Shown: positions 43,249 through 56,015 of the stretch, in pieces
How the letters are laid out: each line of letters starts with the position of its first letter
How positions within the stretch are numbered: position 1 is the stretch's first letter
Assembly (NCBI RefSeq): GCF_947179165.1
Contig: NC_077237.1
Location: 61,673,523-61,737,522 of the forward strand
Direction: 5' to 3'
DNA length: 64,000 nucleotides
Source of the DNA: Solanum dulcamara
Lineage: Eukaryota > Streptophyta > Magnoliopsida > Solanales > Solanaceae
Translations under genes and position numbers: made by a program
Notes under the pieces: generated by a model
The model's database searches: none
Told to the model about the DNA's origin: nothing
The model's input: the letters and a program-made list of their open reading frames with translations, nothing else

Positions 43249-45469
43249 TGTAATGACCCATTAGGTCATTTTGAGAATGAGTCCTCCTCCTTTCATACGA
43301 GACCCTTCCCGTAAAATTTTAATGAGTTATTTGGACTATTCGGTAATTTTGGTTAATTAGTTGAGAGATAATTTTAGAGAATTAATTTAATTAATGGGCT
43401 AAGGTGTTAATTTATTTAATACCCTATACCACTTTTCTTATATTTATTAAAATAGGTTAGTAGGGTTTGTAAATTTTAATACATAATTAATTTGAAAAAG
43501 GAAAAAAAAAAGAAAAGACAAAAATAAATAAATTATATACATATAATCTGATGGCTTAATGCCATCAGATGTAACAATCAAGAAAGAACAGCGACGAGCG
43601 ACGAACACTGGAGAAAAAAAAATAATACTGAGGAAGAAAGAAAAGAAAGGGAAAAAAGAAAAATAAAGGAGAAGAGAAAAATAGGAATTTTTATTCGAAA
43701 GCATCAAGGTAATTATTCTCATCCTTTCAATTAAATTTTCATGTGATTATGAACATATTTTTAGAGTATATTGGTGGAGAAATAATGTTGAAATAAGAAA
43801 ATATGATCCTAGGGTTCTTCACATAAAATCTTGATTTGGGGGTCGAATAACGATCCGTTTTAGCTGAAATTTGACATGTGAGTTTATTTTATCATGAGTG
43901 AACATAATCAAAAAGAAAATTTCAAATTTGACTTCAATGACATAGAATGAGTTAGTTTCCAAATTTTGATATATTGAGATAGATAATGAAATATTAGGTA
44001 TATTATATTTTATAAATTCTATTAAATTTATTATATTTTGCAAATTAGAACCTAACCCTAGGCTTCAAATTCAGAAAATATGGGAGTTGACATCTTAAGT
44101 GGCATCAAGATTAGGAACGTGATTATAGATTTGTGTGAGTTTTTGGGTCTAGGCTAGACATATGATAATAAGGGTGTTGTTAGTTTCGAAAATCTTATTG
44201 TGATTATTCATTTGACTAGATTACATTGATTTGGAGGCCCAACAAAAAGGGAAGGCTCAAGTCCCAGAGTGACTGCTTGATTAATTAAGGCAAGTGAATT
44301 TCTAAACCTCAGTTTAAGCTTATAGATGCTTGTATTTCTATGTTATGTGTATTAGGAAGTAATGAGAATTAGACTGGATTATTGACTATATGATTGACCT
44401 TAAAAAAATAGAGATGATGGGTAGAAAATGGTGATCTAATGACATGTATTGGTGGAATTGATATGTTATGATTGTGGATTTATTTTGGACATGTGAAATG
44501 ACTATGTTAATGTGAGATAGGAAAAATTATGGTTGTTGTCATATTATTATCGTGAATTATATGAACATGAATTGATTGCATTGGTTCTGACATATTGTGT
44601 TGAGATTGAAAATGATATGAAATAAAAGGGGTCGGGCCACACGCTCCGTGGCAGGTATTATGAAACAAAAGGGTCGGGCCACACGCTCCGTGGCAGGTAT
44701 TATGAAATAAAAGGGTCCGGCCACACGCTCCTTGGCAGAATATATGTATTGAGAGGATGGGCCACACGCTCCATGGCAGGTTACATGGACAGAAATGTCC
44801 CCCATGGGTTCCGGACTGTGATTCAGCGGATGTGTACCGATAGGACAAACATGCATCATTTCATTGCACTACATTGCACCTTTCTGATATTTGTGACTTT
44901 GTGTTTACCCCTATATTGCTCTGTATGCTGAACTTGACTTGGTATGATTCATTGATGAGACTATTAATGAGTATTTGTGGACTGTATTACTGTTGTTATT
45001 GTACAAGTGTAGAGTTGGGCTGATTTTATGCAGGTTGTAGTTAAGGATGTTTGGTTGGAAGGACAGGAGTACTAGTATCTATTAAACTTTGCTTAGTTTT
45101 AGCTATCCACTTGCTGAGTACCGTGTTTTTTGGTACTCACCCCTTGCTTCCACACTTGTGTAGGTTGTGAGCCCGGACCTGCTTGATCTTATACTGTTTT
45201 CCACTATAGCTGAGGTTATCAATTTCGAGTGTTGAGGTAGCTGTTACATCCATCTAGCGGACACCTCTTATTCTTTTATTATGTTTTAGTCCTACTTTAG
45301 AGATAAAGACATTATGACTGTATTTTCTTTTGTACTTCGGTAATATATTAGTGGCTTGTATACGTGACAACCAGTCTTGGGGGATTTTGGAGATTATTTA
45401 TTTGTTTTAGGCTGACTTGTCTCGGTGGGTTGAGATGAGTGCCATCACACCCGAATTTAGGTCGTGACA
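43249..45469 (+). repeat. 5' LTR of the LARD-like element
   Basis: 2221 bp, TG..CA. It lacks a ~60-bp block near its end (after ATTATTTATTTG) that the 3' LTR retains. Confidence 0.9.
44623..44785. repeat. 42-bp minisatellite in 5' LTR
   Basis: Four units containing GGGCCACACGCTCCGTGGCA, with GCC positions at 44636, 44678, 44720 and 44761. Confidence 0.9.
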
Positions 45470-45472
45470 AAA

Positions 45473-45484
45473 TGGTATCAGAGC
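45473..45484 (+). other. tRNA-Met primer binding site
   Basis: TGGTATCAGAGC, the complement of the 3' end of initiator tRNA-Met, 3 bases after the 5' LTR. Confidence 0.9.
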
Positions 45485-48400
45485 CCCAGGTTTATAGGTC
45501 TCACGTGTATGCTAGCCGAGTCTAAGTAGAGTCTTAAGGATCGGTATGGAGACGTCTGTACTTATCTTTGAGAGGCTATGAAGACTTTTAGGAAATATCT
45601 TCACCTTTTGATTCTCTATCGTGCGTCCTTGATCCGATCTATCTATTGCCTCACTCCATTCTCTCATATATAGTGGTGACTCTTGCCTAATTCTATGTGC
45701 GTGTAGTTGAAATGTCATCACGTGGTCTAGATTTAATTTGGAGGCGGAAGTAATAAACTTATGGAAAGGGTGTATAGTGAGACTTGTAATGCACTGCGAT
45801 TTTAAAAGAGTAAGTAAGGTTATGATTCAATAATGTACTTTGAGAATATGGTATAGAAAGAGGAAAAATGGTTTGGAGGATTATATGAACGTCTTATATT
45901 TTTGGATAGTGGTTAAGCATCGAGAATGATGCTTGTTTGGCCTATCCGATGTTTGAAGTGGTTCTACAATTGAGAATGATATAATTGGGGGAATGACTAT
46001 GTTGTGAGCACTGTGCCCTCAGAAACTACAGACCATGAAGTTCGTTGTGAGTGAATGAGTTACATAGTGTGTGATAAGGATGATTTTGCGCTAATTGAGA
46101 TCAAAATTTCTACAACGGTTTGATAGAGTGGATGTATATCAGGAAGGGTTATTATAAGTCTACTACCACGGTACTTGTGATTATTTGGTTAGGATTATGG
46201 GTTGTGTTGCTTCTGCTATTGATCTTACCTACTAAAGGGTGATATCGATTTTGACTAGAAACTGAAATGCGTCGGTAATATATGACAATTACGTAATGGA
46301 TAGGAAGGTGTAGAATATCTAGGTATGATCTTTACGGTGGGTATGATGTATTCTAGTGGTGGATCTATCAAACTTTCATAGTGTGGTACTATTGGTATAC
46401 AAAAACAAATACATCGATTATCAAGTGTGATTACTAACTATTTAAGGAGTTATCTGTTGTATCATCTTCTCATATGATGAGATTTGATGTTGCATTCATA
46501 TTTGAAAAATTAACTAGTTTGTTACTACGGACGCTTGGGGTAAGCATTGTTTATAAGAAAGATCTTAGTGGTGGATTTTGGTATGATTAATGCATTTAGG
46601 TTGTGAAGTGTATCCCGAGAATTCTAAGTGAGGACTTGTAATTTAACCGTAAACTCCAAGGAAGTGGATCGATATCATAATGATAAGCTTATGATTAAAA
46701 AAAGTAGTAGTGAGTATACTTGTGTGAAGGCAATTAAAAATTTTAGTGAGAGTGCGTATAAAATTGGGTTATTCCATTAGATTTGGTTGGTATAACTGGG
46801 TTTAAGGTGTCTTGTCGATTAAGAAGGTTGACTTCGAGATAATGGCAATGGTTATTGAGCATAACGATAATAAGAATTTATGATGGATTATGATCCGGAC
46901 ACAACCATACTTTAAGGATTTTGGGTTAAATAGATTCAATATAATAATAATAATGACTTGCAGGTATCTAAATTGTAATTTTCTACTATTTGATGAGTGG
47001 CGTGGTTGTATGAAAAGTCGTAGAAAATGTTAAGACACCGCTCGAATAGAATTGAAAGAATCTAGAATCATAAATGAAAATAATTAGTAAAATGTAGTTT
47101 AGCCTTCAAAACAAGGCGAGAACAATTATATTTACTCTGATTGTAAGGGTCGAATGTATCTTCAGAGAGAGTGGAGAATTAAATTTAGTGAGATGTGGTT
47201 CTGTTTATTTTGCTCTATTTATGATGGCAGTGTTATGTGTTATTCATATGGGTTAACAATTATTGGATAAGATTTGAGAAATAACTCTATAGGGGTTTGA
47301 CTCGAGTGTGGTAATAAGTTCTTTTGTGGTTTCGAGTTTGGTAACTGATATAATTAAATTTTAACAAAGGATACAATAAGATTAATGGATAGGTGATCAA
47401 TGATAGCTAAGATGCGTGAATTTATAAAGATCTTCAATGTATGAGCTAATATTGATAGATAATGGGATTGGGTTACATGGATGAAATTTGAAATTCAAGT
47501 TGTTCATTTTAAGTCTACATTATGGCGGTAGGTTTTGTTAAAGTATAGATCGACAAGATGAAAATTGATCGATCACATGGGGTACTGAGCAGTTGAAAGA
47601 ACTTGTGCAGGGTTTGAATTGTAGAGTTTATTGCTTTTGATCATTAAAAGGCCTAAGAAAGGGCTTCACTTAAAGTTTTGATTCAAAAGAATAAGATTGG
47701 TAAATGAGTTAGCAAAAGGAATAAGAGTCTAGTATATTAAATAGTTCAAGGTATTTGAAATTTGCTTCATGGAAAGCATCTAAGAAATGATAAAAAAATA
47801 GACATCATGTGTAGATCTTTAGTTCAAAGTTGAAGATTGTATGAATTTTTGCCCTTGTGTTCAGATATGACTATACAATGTCGATTGGTTCGACACAGAC
47901 TTATGAGGGATGTAACAACGACTTTTCTTAAGGTTTGGTTTTGATTTGAATGACAAATAGTGAGGTGTTGAAGATTATGTGTTTTATGTAAGGTTAGACT
48001 CTCAAATTATGGTAGGTGACTTATGGATGCACTACGAGATGAGATATAGTTCTTCGTGGTTATTAAGGATATCGAATTGGATTGATACTACTCTGTTGAT
48101 GGGTTATACAAACTATTGTGATGCGTTACATAGGCACTAGAGGGTAAATAGAGGCTATGTGCTCATAGTATGTAGAATTATTCAGGTGACCAAGAATTTC
48201 TCTAAGTTTTGGTATGGGGAACAAACTGGTTGATTGTGGGTAGAAAAAAAATCAAAGTGATGGAGTCAGATGAATGAAAATGTTTGATATAAGTACTATA
48301 GGAGAAGTATCTTGTCTTATTCGATCTTGATTTCGTACATTCTTATATAACTACCTATTTTGTTTCGGACATGATTTGAAGTATGATTCGCTCCCTATGC

Positions 48401-49312
48401 CTACAAGTGTTTCTACTTCGGTGGATGGATCTCTAGTGGTTGATCGATGTACCGATTCTGCGAATTCTTTTGATAGGGTAGGATGCTTTTGCAAACTTGG
48501 CTATTTCAGTTGTGATAGATTTGGTGTTGTTAGGGATTATTGAAGTATAATAGTGATTTTACATGCATAATTCTTTTTATAAGAATTTGTAGAAGAGCTA
48601 CCATGAATACTTATAGTTGTTCGACAGTCTTAAGGTTCAACTCTCGTCGGGGTCTCGTTCTGGCTATGTATGGTAGAATGTGGGGGGCCAATGGGTCTAG
48701 TGTTACCGCTCTTAAGGGTTGTTTACAATCACAACTACTGATATACCATTTTCAATAGTGTTATTGGAAGTTTTGTATGCTTGGATGTATCGCTCGCTAG
48801 GAGGGTATTCAATCATTTCATTCTTTGGGTTAGATAAATCATATTCTCCAGTAATAAGTACCTAATGCCTAAAGATCAGATTTGTATAGCTTAAGCTTGT
48901 GGGAAGCTTTGGTAGTGAGAATGGAATCTTAATAAGATCTGTGATAGTTTGTGCATTATGAGTGTGGTGATTGATTCAGGTTCACTTCTGGTTGTAGCCG
49001 GTATTAGTCTAGAATTTTCTCGTGGTTATGTGATGAAAGATTGTCATGATGGTTATGATGGGGTTTAGAGGGTTTCGGTTAAGGTTTGATTCATGGGTTA
49101 ATATGTGACGTCTAAATTATCCCTAATTTATAGATTTGCCAAAGTTTGATTCGAAAGTTCAGTTCGTAGAAGTTGATTTTGATGGAATAGTCTTGATGAG
49201 GAGCTCACTTGAAGGAATGAAAACTGACTTTTGAAGATTATAACTCAGGCTTTTGGTACCGTTGGTTATTCTCCTTTCTCCTTCTTTATGTTCGAGGACG
49301 AACATGATTTTT
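45485..49312 (+). other. Non-coding interior of the LARD-like element
   Basis: About 3.8 kb between PBS and PPT. Plus-strand frames are short and carry no retroelement motif. Just before the PPT the sequence TTCGAGGACGAACATGA matches the conserved pre-PPT end of Solanaceae gypsy elements. Confidence 0.65.
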
Positions 49313-49324
49313 AGTGGTGGATAA
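49313..49324 (+). other. Polypurine tract
   Basis: AGTGGTGGATAA directly before the 3' LTR, a variant of the AGTGGGGGAGAA typical of gypsy elements. Confidence 0.8.
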
Positions 49325-51604
49325 TGTAATGACCCATTAGGTCATTTTGAGAATGAGTCCTCCTCCTTTCATACGAGACCCTTCCCGTAAAATTTTAATG
49401 GGTTATTTGGACTATTCGGTAATTTTGGTTAATTAGTTGAGGGATAATTTTAGAGAATTAATTTAATTAATGGGCTAAACTGTTAATTTATTTAATACCC
49501 TATACCACTTTTCTTATATTTATTAAAATATGTTAGTAGGGTTTGTAAATTTTAATACATAATTAATTTGAAAAAGGAAAAAAAAGAAAAGAGAAAAATA
49601 AATAAATTATATACATATAATCTGATGGCTTAATGCCATCAGATGTAACAATCAAGAAAGAACAGCGACGAGCGACGAATACTGGAGAAAAAAAAATAAT
49701 ACGGAGGAAGAAAGAAAAGAAAGGGAAAAAAAGAAAAATAAAGGAGAAGAGAAAAATAGGAATTTTCATTCGAAAGCGTCAAGATAATTATTCTCATCCT
49801 TTCCATTAAATTTTCATGTGATTATGAACATATTTTTAGAGTATATTGGTGGAGAAATAATGTTGAAATAAGAAAATATGATCCTAGGGTTCTTCACATA
49901 AAATCTTGATTTGGGGGTCGAATAACGATCCGTTTTAGCTGAAATTTGACATGTGAGTTTATTTTATCATGAGTGAACATAATCAAAAAGAAAATTTCAG
50001 ATTTGACTTCAATGACATAGAATGAGTTAGTTTTCGAATTTTGATATATTGAGATAGATAATTAAATATTAGGTATATTATATTTTATGAATTCCATTAA
50101 ATTTATTATATTGGGTAAATTAGAACCTAACCCTAGGCTTGAAATTCAGAAAATATGGGAGTTGACATCTTAAGTGGCATCAAGATTAGGAACGTAATTA
50201 TAGATTTGTGTGAGTTTTTGGGTCTAGGCTAGACATATGATAATAAGGTTGTTGTTAGTTTCGAAAATCTTATTGTGATTATTCATTTGACTAGATTATG
50301 TTGATTTGGAGGCCCAACGAAAAGGGAAGGCTCAAGTCCCAGAGTGACTGCTTGATTAATTAAGGCAAGTGAATTTCTAAACCTTAGTTTAAGCTTTTAG
50401 ATGCTTGTATTTCTGTGTTATGTGTATTAGGAAGTAATGAGAATTAGACTGGATTATTGACTATATGATTGACCTTAAAAAAATAGAGATGAGGGGTAGA
50501 AAATGGTGATCTAATGACATGTATTGGTGGAATTGATATGTTATGATTGTGGATTTATTTTGGACATGTGAAATGACTATGTTAATGTGAGATAGGAAAA
50601 ATTATGGTTGTTGTCATATTATTATCGTGAATTATATGAACATGAATTGATTGCATTGGTTCTGACATATTGTGTTGAGATTGAAAATGATATGAAATAA
50701 AAGGGGTCGGGCCACACGCTCCGTGGCAGGTATTATGAAACAAAGGGGTCGGGCCATACGCTCTGTGGCAGGTATTATGAAATAAAGGGATCGGGCCACA
50801 CGCTCCGTGGCAGAATATATGTATTGAGGGGATGGGCCACATGCTCCGTGGCAGGTTACATGGACAGAAATGTCCCCCATGGATTCCGGACTGTGATTCA
50901 GCGGATGTGTACCGATAGGACAGACATGCACCATTTCATTGCACTGCATTGCACCTTTCTGATATTTGTGACTTTGTGTTTACCCTTATATTGCTCTGTA
51001 TGCTGAACTTGACTTGGTATGATTCATTGACGAGACTATTGATGAGTATTTGTGGACTGTATTACTGTTGTTATTGTACAAGTGTAGAATTGGGCTGATT
51101 TTATGCAGGTTGTAGTTAAGGAGGTTTGGTTGGAAGGACAGGAGTACTTGTATCTATTAAGCTTTGCTTAGTTTTAGCTATCCACTTGCTGAGTACCATG
51201 TTGTTTGGTACTCACCCCTTGCTTCCACACTTGTGTAGGTTGTGAGCCCGGACCTGCTTGATCTTATACTGTTTTCCACTACAGCCGAGGTTATCAATTT
51301 CGAGTGTTGAGGTAGCTGTTACATCTATCTAGCGGACACCTCTTACTCTTTTATTATGTTTTAGTCCTACTCTAGAGACAAAGACATTGTGACTGTATTT
51401 TCTTTCGTACTTCGGTAATATATTAGTGGCTTGTATACATGACAACCAGTCTTGGGGGATTTTAGAGATTATTTATTTGTTTTTTACTAAGTTAAACCTT
51501 GTTTTATCTCAATTACTTCCGCATTTACTTTCCGTTGAGTTTTAGGCTGACTTGTCTCGGTGGGTTGAGATGAGTGCCATCACACCCGAATTTGGGTCGT
51601 GACA
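49325..51604 (+). repeat. 3' LTR of the LARD-like element
   Basis: 2280 bp. It has the same 42-bp minisatellite (about 50698-50860), with some units mutated (CATACGCTCT). It ends GGGTCGTGACA and is followed by the CATAT duplication. Confidence 0.9.
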
Positions 51605-52675
51605 CATATGCTAATATAAGATAGATAATTAAACTTCAAATACTTAATAATCTATTCATTTGGAATCATGCTATGAAAACCCATAAGGTTTCATACTTGA
51701 ATTAAATAAAAGACTTTGATAATTTATTTGGGCTTCATGGATGAAAGGATCTATGAATCAATACCCACATACCTTAGAGTAAAGCTTAAAAAAATAAATA
51801 TAATTTATTATATAATAAAAATAATTTAGGCATGAGAGTGGAAGAAATACTCTCATTGAAGCCTTACATACCTGAAATCCAAAGCATTACTTAGAATCAA
51901 AGGAATTAATGAACACTCTTGAATCCTAGCTTTTTCTCCTCGTCGGAGTGTTTTGTGTACTACCCGGAGTATATGAATTACCGGAATAGTATTTATACAC
52001 TTCTAGAATTAAAACTATATTCTGAGACTGAGCAAATAAGTGTATAGAGAGAAGAGTTACTTGATAAAGCTTGATGAACAAAATGATGAAATAAGGTGAG
52101 TATTTATAGGTGTGAAGGAGGGACCTAACAATAATTAAAATAATTATAAAGAAAAATCTAAAACTTTAATGGAAGATTGTGATGTCATGGGTGATGTCAA
52201 ATGGAGGACTATTGATGTCATGGATGATGTCAAATGGATCTAGATCTTTCCATGATTGGTGAGATAAACCTTCTTTTAACGGAATACCATTTTTTGGAGC
52301 TACGTTTGAACAAGATAAATTCCTCATTAGGATTTGGTTCTTCATATGAATTATTTCTCAAGAAGTCTAATTTCATATCATTCAAGAATCAACCCATTTG
52401 GATCATCCTACAGTAAGATATGATTTTTTTCTACAAATACTCCATTTTTTCACAACACCATGTCTTGCAACAATTAATTTATTTGACCTACTTAACATCC
52501 AAAAATTAAAATATGATCTCAAAAAAGTTGTAGGTAATGATGTTGGAGTTATTCAAAAATTTAAATCACCTAATTGTGACCATCCTATGTAAAGTTATGC
52601 TCAAAATACAGAAGCTGTACTATTTTTATCGAGAATTAGAACATCATATACAATATTTTTAGGGGGTGTTATATA

Positions 52676-53638
52676 AGAAAACTGTATTGGTGGAATGGAA
52701 TAAAGAAGGAAATTGCGGAGTTTGTGCCTAAGTATCCTTATTGTCAATAAGTGAAAGTTGAGCATCAAAAACTGGGAGGTTTAGCTCAAGACATTGAAAT
52801 TCCTACTTGAAAGTGGAAAGATATGAATATGGACTTTGTGACGGGTTTGCCTCATACTAGAAGGAAATATGATTCTATGATTCCATTTGGATTGTTGTGG
52901 ACGAAATGACTAAGTCCGCATAATTTCTACCGGTTAAGACTTCTTACGGTGCCGAAGACTATACTAAGTTGTACATTAGGGAATTGGTAAAGCTTTATGG
53001 TGTCCCCTTATCGATTATATTGGATAGAAGTTCCTAATTCACTTCACATTTTTAGAAGTCGTTTCAAAAAGGTTTTGGTACAAAAGTTAAGCTAAGTACC
53101 GCTTTTCATCCTCAAATAGATAGGCAAGCCAAATTAACAATCCAAACTTATGAGGATATGTTGAGTACTTGTGTGATTGACTTTAAAAGAAGTTAGAATG
53201 AACATTTTCCATTGATTGAGTTTTCCTACAATAATGGTTATCACTCTAGCATCCAAATGGATTCTTTCAAAGCCTTATATGGAAGAAGATATAGATCCAC
53301 AGTGGAATGATTTGAAGTTTTTGAGATTGAATTCATTGGTCCTGATTTTGTAGCTGATGTAATGGAGAAGGTAAGGGTCGTTAGAGAAAGATTAAATATG
53401 GCTCAAAGTCGCCAAAAGTCCTATTCGGACAATAGGAAAAGAGACCCTGAGTTTAGTATGGATGATTGGGTCTATTTAAAGGTTTCACCTATGAAGGGTG
53501 TAATGCATTTTGGTAAGAAAGGGAAATAGAGTCCTAGATACGTAGAACCTTATGGAATACTGACTTGTATTGGCAAAGTGACAGATGAGTTAGATTTACC
53601 ATTTGTCTTGGCTATGGTTCATCAGGTATTTTATGTGT
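52676..53638 (+). pseudogene. Gypsy integrase core
   Basis: Continues the host gypsy after the inserted LTR. It shows KVEHQKLGGLAQDIEIP, WKDMNMDFVTGLPHTRRKYD (first catalytic Asp), RELVKLYGVPLSIILDRS, FHPQIDRQA-like, DWVYLKVSPMKGVMHFGKKG and MVHQVFYV, with stops and frameshifts throughout. It is interrupted at 53638 by the solo LTR. Confidence 0.85.
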
Positions 53639-54329
53639 TGTAATGACCCTCCGAGTCATTTTCTTAATACTGCTTCCATTTCATCATTTATAGCATTCCT
53701 ATAGCAACCTCAGGTCATTTATGACCTGTTGGCGCCTGTAGCTTAACTGCATGATCGTTCATTTGGTGTTTAGACCCGTTTCCCTGTTTGGAAGCTTTTA
53801 TAACTAGAAAACTTAACTCTGGTCATAAATTTAGGAAAATGAACTCAGAACATAATTTTGATGGTTCCATCTGTCCTAAAATGGCCAAATTAGGCTAGTA
53901 GCATGGTTGGCATGAGTATCGAGGCAATCAATAAAATTTTGAGGGCATTTGGCACTTTTGCCTTTGAAATTTGGCCCATGGTTGAGTTTGGTCAACATTC
54001 TTTGAAAATCAACTCAAACAAAATTCTGATCGCGGGGTTACTTCGGAATGTTGAGTTTGGTCTAGAATGACCCTTTGTTCGCTTCCTGAGGTTTTCGGTC
54101 TAATCTTGAGACCCGTTATGCAATTTGGCTCAAAATGGACCTTAGGTGTGGGACGCGCTTTAAGTCTTAAGGACCTTGTATGGAAATTTTGATTGCGCCA
54201 TTGAGTAAGTAACATCAAATTTGGTGGGGTAGCATATCTCATTTTCACGCACAGGATTTTGAATGAATTTTGAGTACCCCATTGGAGTATTTTAACTTGA
54301 GAAAAATCAGCTTTTTAGCTGATATCTGG

Positions 54330-54550
54330 TGCATGAGAATTTTTTCTCTGTGATCCAAGGCCCCTGGCCGCATTCACGGAGACCCAGGAAATTATTCTCC
54401 GTGATCGCAGGGCCTAGGTCGCATTCATAGAGGTGTAATAGTTTTGCCTCTGCGTTCGCGAGCCTTTGACCACATTCAAAAAGGCCAAACTTTCTGACCT
54501 CCGCATTCCTGGGCCAGATAGTCCGCATTCGTAAAGGCCAAATCTTGGTC
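54330..54550. repeat. CCGCATTCACGGAG-type minisatellite in solo LTR
   Basis: About four degenerate ~58-bp units sharing CTCCGTGATC..GGCC..GGCCGCATTC..GGAG. Confidence 0.65.
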
Positions 54551-55794
54551 TTTGTACAAAATTTCAGCTTCACTTCTAAATTTCAACCTCAATTTCTCCT
54601 TCATTTCTATATCAAATTTGGCAATTTAAAGATCTAAATTAAAGAGAATTTTATGGGAAATCCTTTGGTGAGCTCAGAACTCAAGGGAAGGCTTCGTGAG
54701 GTAAATTTATGAAACTAGTTGTTGTCCTTGGTATTTTTCTATTGAACGTGTGTTGAATTTTGGATGATTGTATCTTGATTATTTGAGACCCATTTTTACA
54801 AAATTTTGAGTCTATGTTGTGGGTTTTTTTCACAAATAACATCATGGTATAATTTGTTTTGATCGAGAGAGATTCATTTTTTTGAAATCGGTGTTTTAAA
54901 ATGTTGCCATATTCACTCATTTAGCTCGAATTGTAGGATTTTTCTTACATGCTAGTATTGTGCTATTTTTCCAACACGAATTATGTTGTAATTCGATCCT
55001 TGGGCTAGGGGTTCTATTTTGGACTAAATTTTGGGGTCAATTTCGGAACTCCAAATGCGGGTCCCATATTTTCCCATTTTAGATCTTAAAATTGGTCTGT
55101 TTCTAAAAATTATAAAATTAGTGTTTAAATGACCATAACGACATTATGATTCTGTTTTTGAAAGTATGGTAGTATTTCGAGGTCATCCATAAGGGAAAAG
55201 CTCCAGCATAGTGACTTGGAGCACGCATGTTCAACCTATAGGTAGACTATGACTTTTTTTTCTTTAGATTGAGCTAGAATGTGTGAAAGCATGTTAAAAT
55301 AGATGGAATTTGGGTTGGGTAGATTATTTGTATATCTTAGGTATTAGAAATCATGTTTTAGGGTTTATTAGGTTTTTATGGGTTATTGGAATCATGTGTT
55401 CCTATTCGTTATTTGTTCGTATTATAAGAAGAGTTGAATGTGTATATTGTTGATACATGGAGCATGTTGGCCTTAGTGTAGGTTATAAACTTGCCTTAGC
55501 TGCCCCAGCATCCCTCCAACAGGCTTAGATCCCTATAAAATGATGTAGTAGGCTGGTGCCTGGTAGTTTAGACTTAACCAGGTGGCAACCTTGCTCTTAA
55601 GAATACCTTCATCCATAACATGGCTTGATTGCGACTTTTGAGATGCGTCAGTGATACTAGATTTGGTGATTGATCTGTTCGGCTCTGAATCAAGCTTTGG
55701 CAATATATCGAGGGAGTTATGGGAGTAGATCTTCGATAAGTATTTTTATCCAGTTGGAAAGGGGAATATTTGTTACCAGGGAATATATTATCTG

Positions 55795-56015
55795 TGGGCA
55801 TCTGGGTACCAAGTCCTAACCTCCATTCTGAAATTTCATCAGGGAGGATCCGGGTATCGAGCCCCAAGCTTTGCCAACTTGCCTGTATGGAAAGCATTTG
55901 GGTACCCAGACCTGGCCTCGACCTTACTAATGTATTATGGCAAGCATCCAGGTATCTAGTCCAGACCTTGGCCACAATGAATATTCGGGAGAGCATCTGG
56001 GTCACAGTCCTGAAC
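55795..56015. repeat. ~50-bp minisatellite GCATCTGGGTACC..AGTCC..ACCT in solo LTR
   Basis: Five degenerate units, starting near 55799, 55848, 55900, 55945 and 55994. Confidence 0.75.

Larger units (their letters stand above)
43249..51604 (+). mobile_element. LTR retrotransposon with PBS and PPT but no recognisable gag-pol (LARD-like)
   Basis: 8356 bp. It has two ~2.2-kb LTRs (43249-45469, 49325-51604), both TGTAATGACCC..GTCGTGACA, a perfect CATAT target duplication (43244-43248, 51605-51609), a tRNA-Met primer site at 45473 and a polypurine tract at 49313. The 3.85-kb interior (45485-49312) shows no gag, protease, RT or integrase motif and no long plus-strand frame. The LTRs differ at roughly a dozen places in their first 490 bp, so the insertion is fairly young. 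This fits a large retrotransposon derivative moved by a gypsy relative in trans. Confidence 0.88.
41868..52675 (-). mobile_element. Gypsy LTR (minus) containing a nested LTR element
   Basis: 41868-43248 and 51610-52675 together are a reversed copy of the LTR at 30939-33212. Compare CCTACATGGTGACATCATGTAGG at 42099 with its inverse near 32817, and the GTTGTAGGTAATGATG block at 52528. The last ~150 bp of the LTR (to GTGACA) is missing at the left, together with some integrase codons of the host element, so a deletion removed that junction. Confidence 0.75.

Noticed and set aside
44623..44785. Regular short repeats resembling a CRISPR array
   Set aside because: No unique spacers; units are contiguous 42-bp minisatellite copies inside a plant LTR, repeated in the second LTR.
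45512..45721. Minus-strand frame after the PBS of the LARD-like element
   Set aside because: Antisense to the element, short, no motif.
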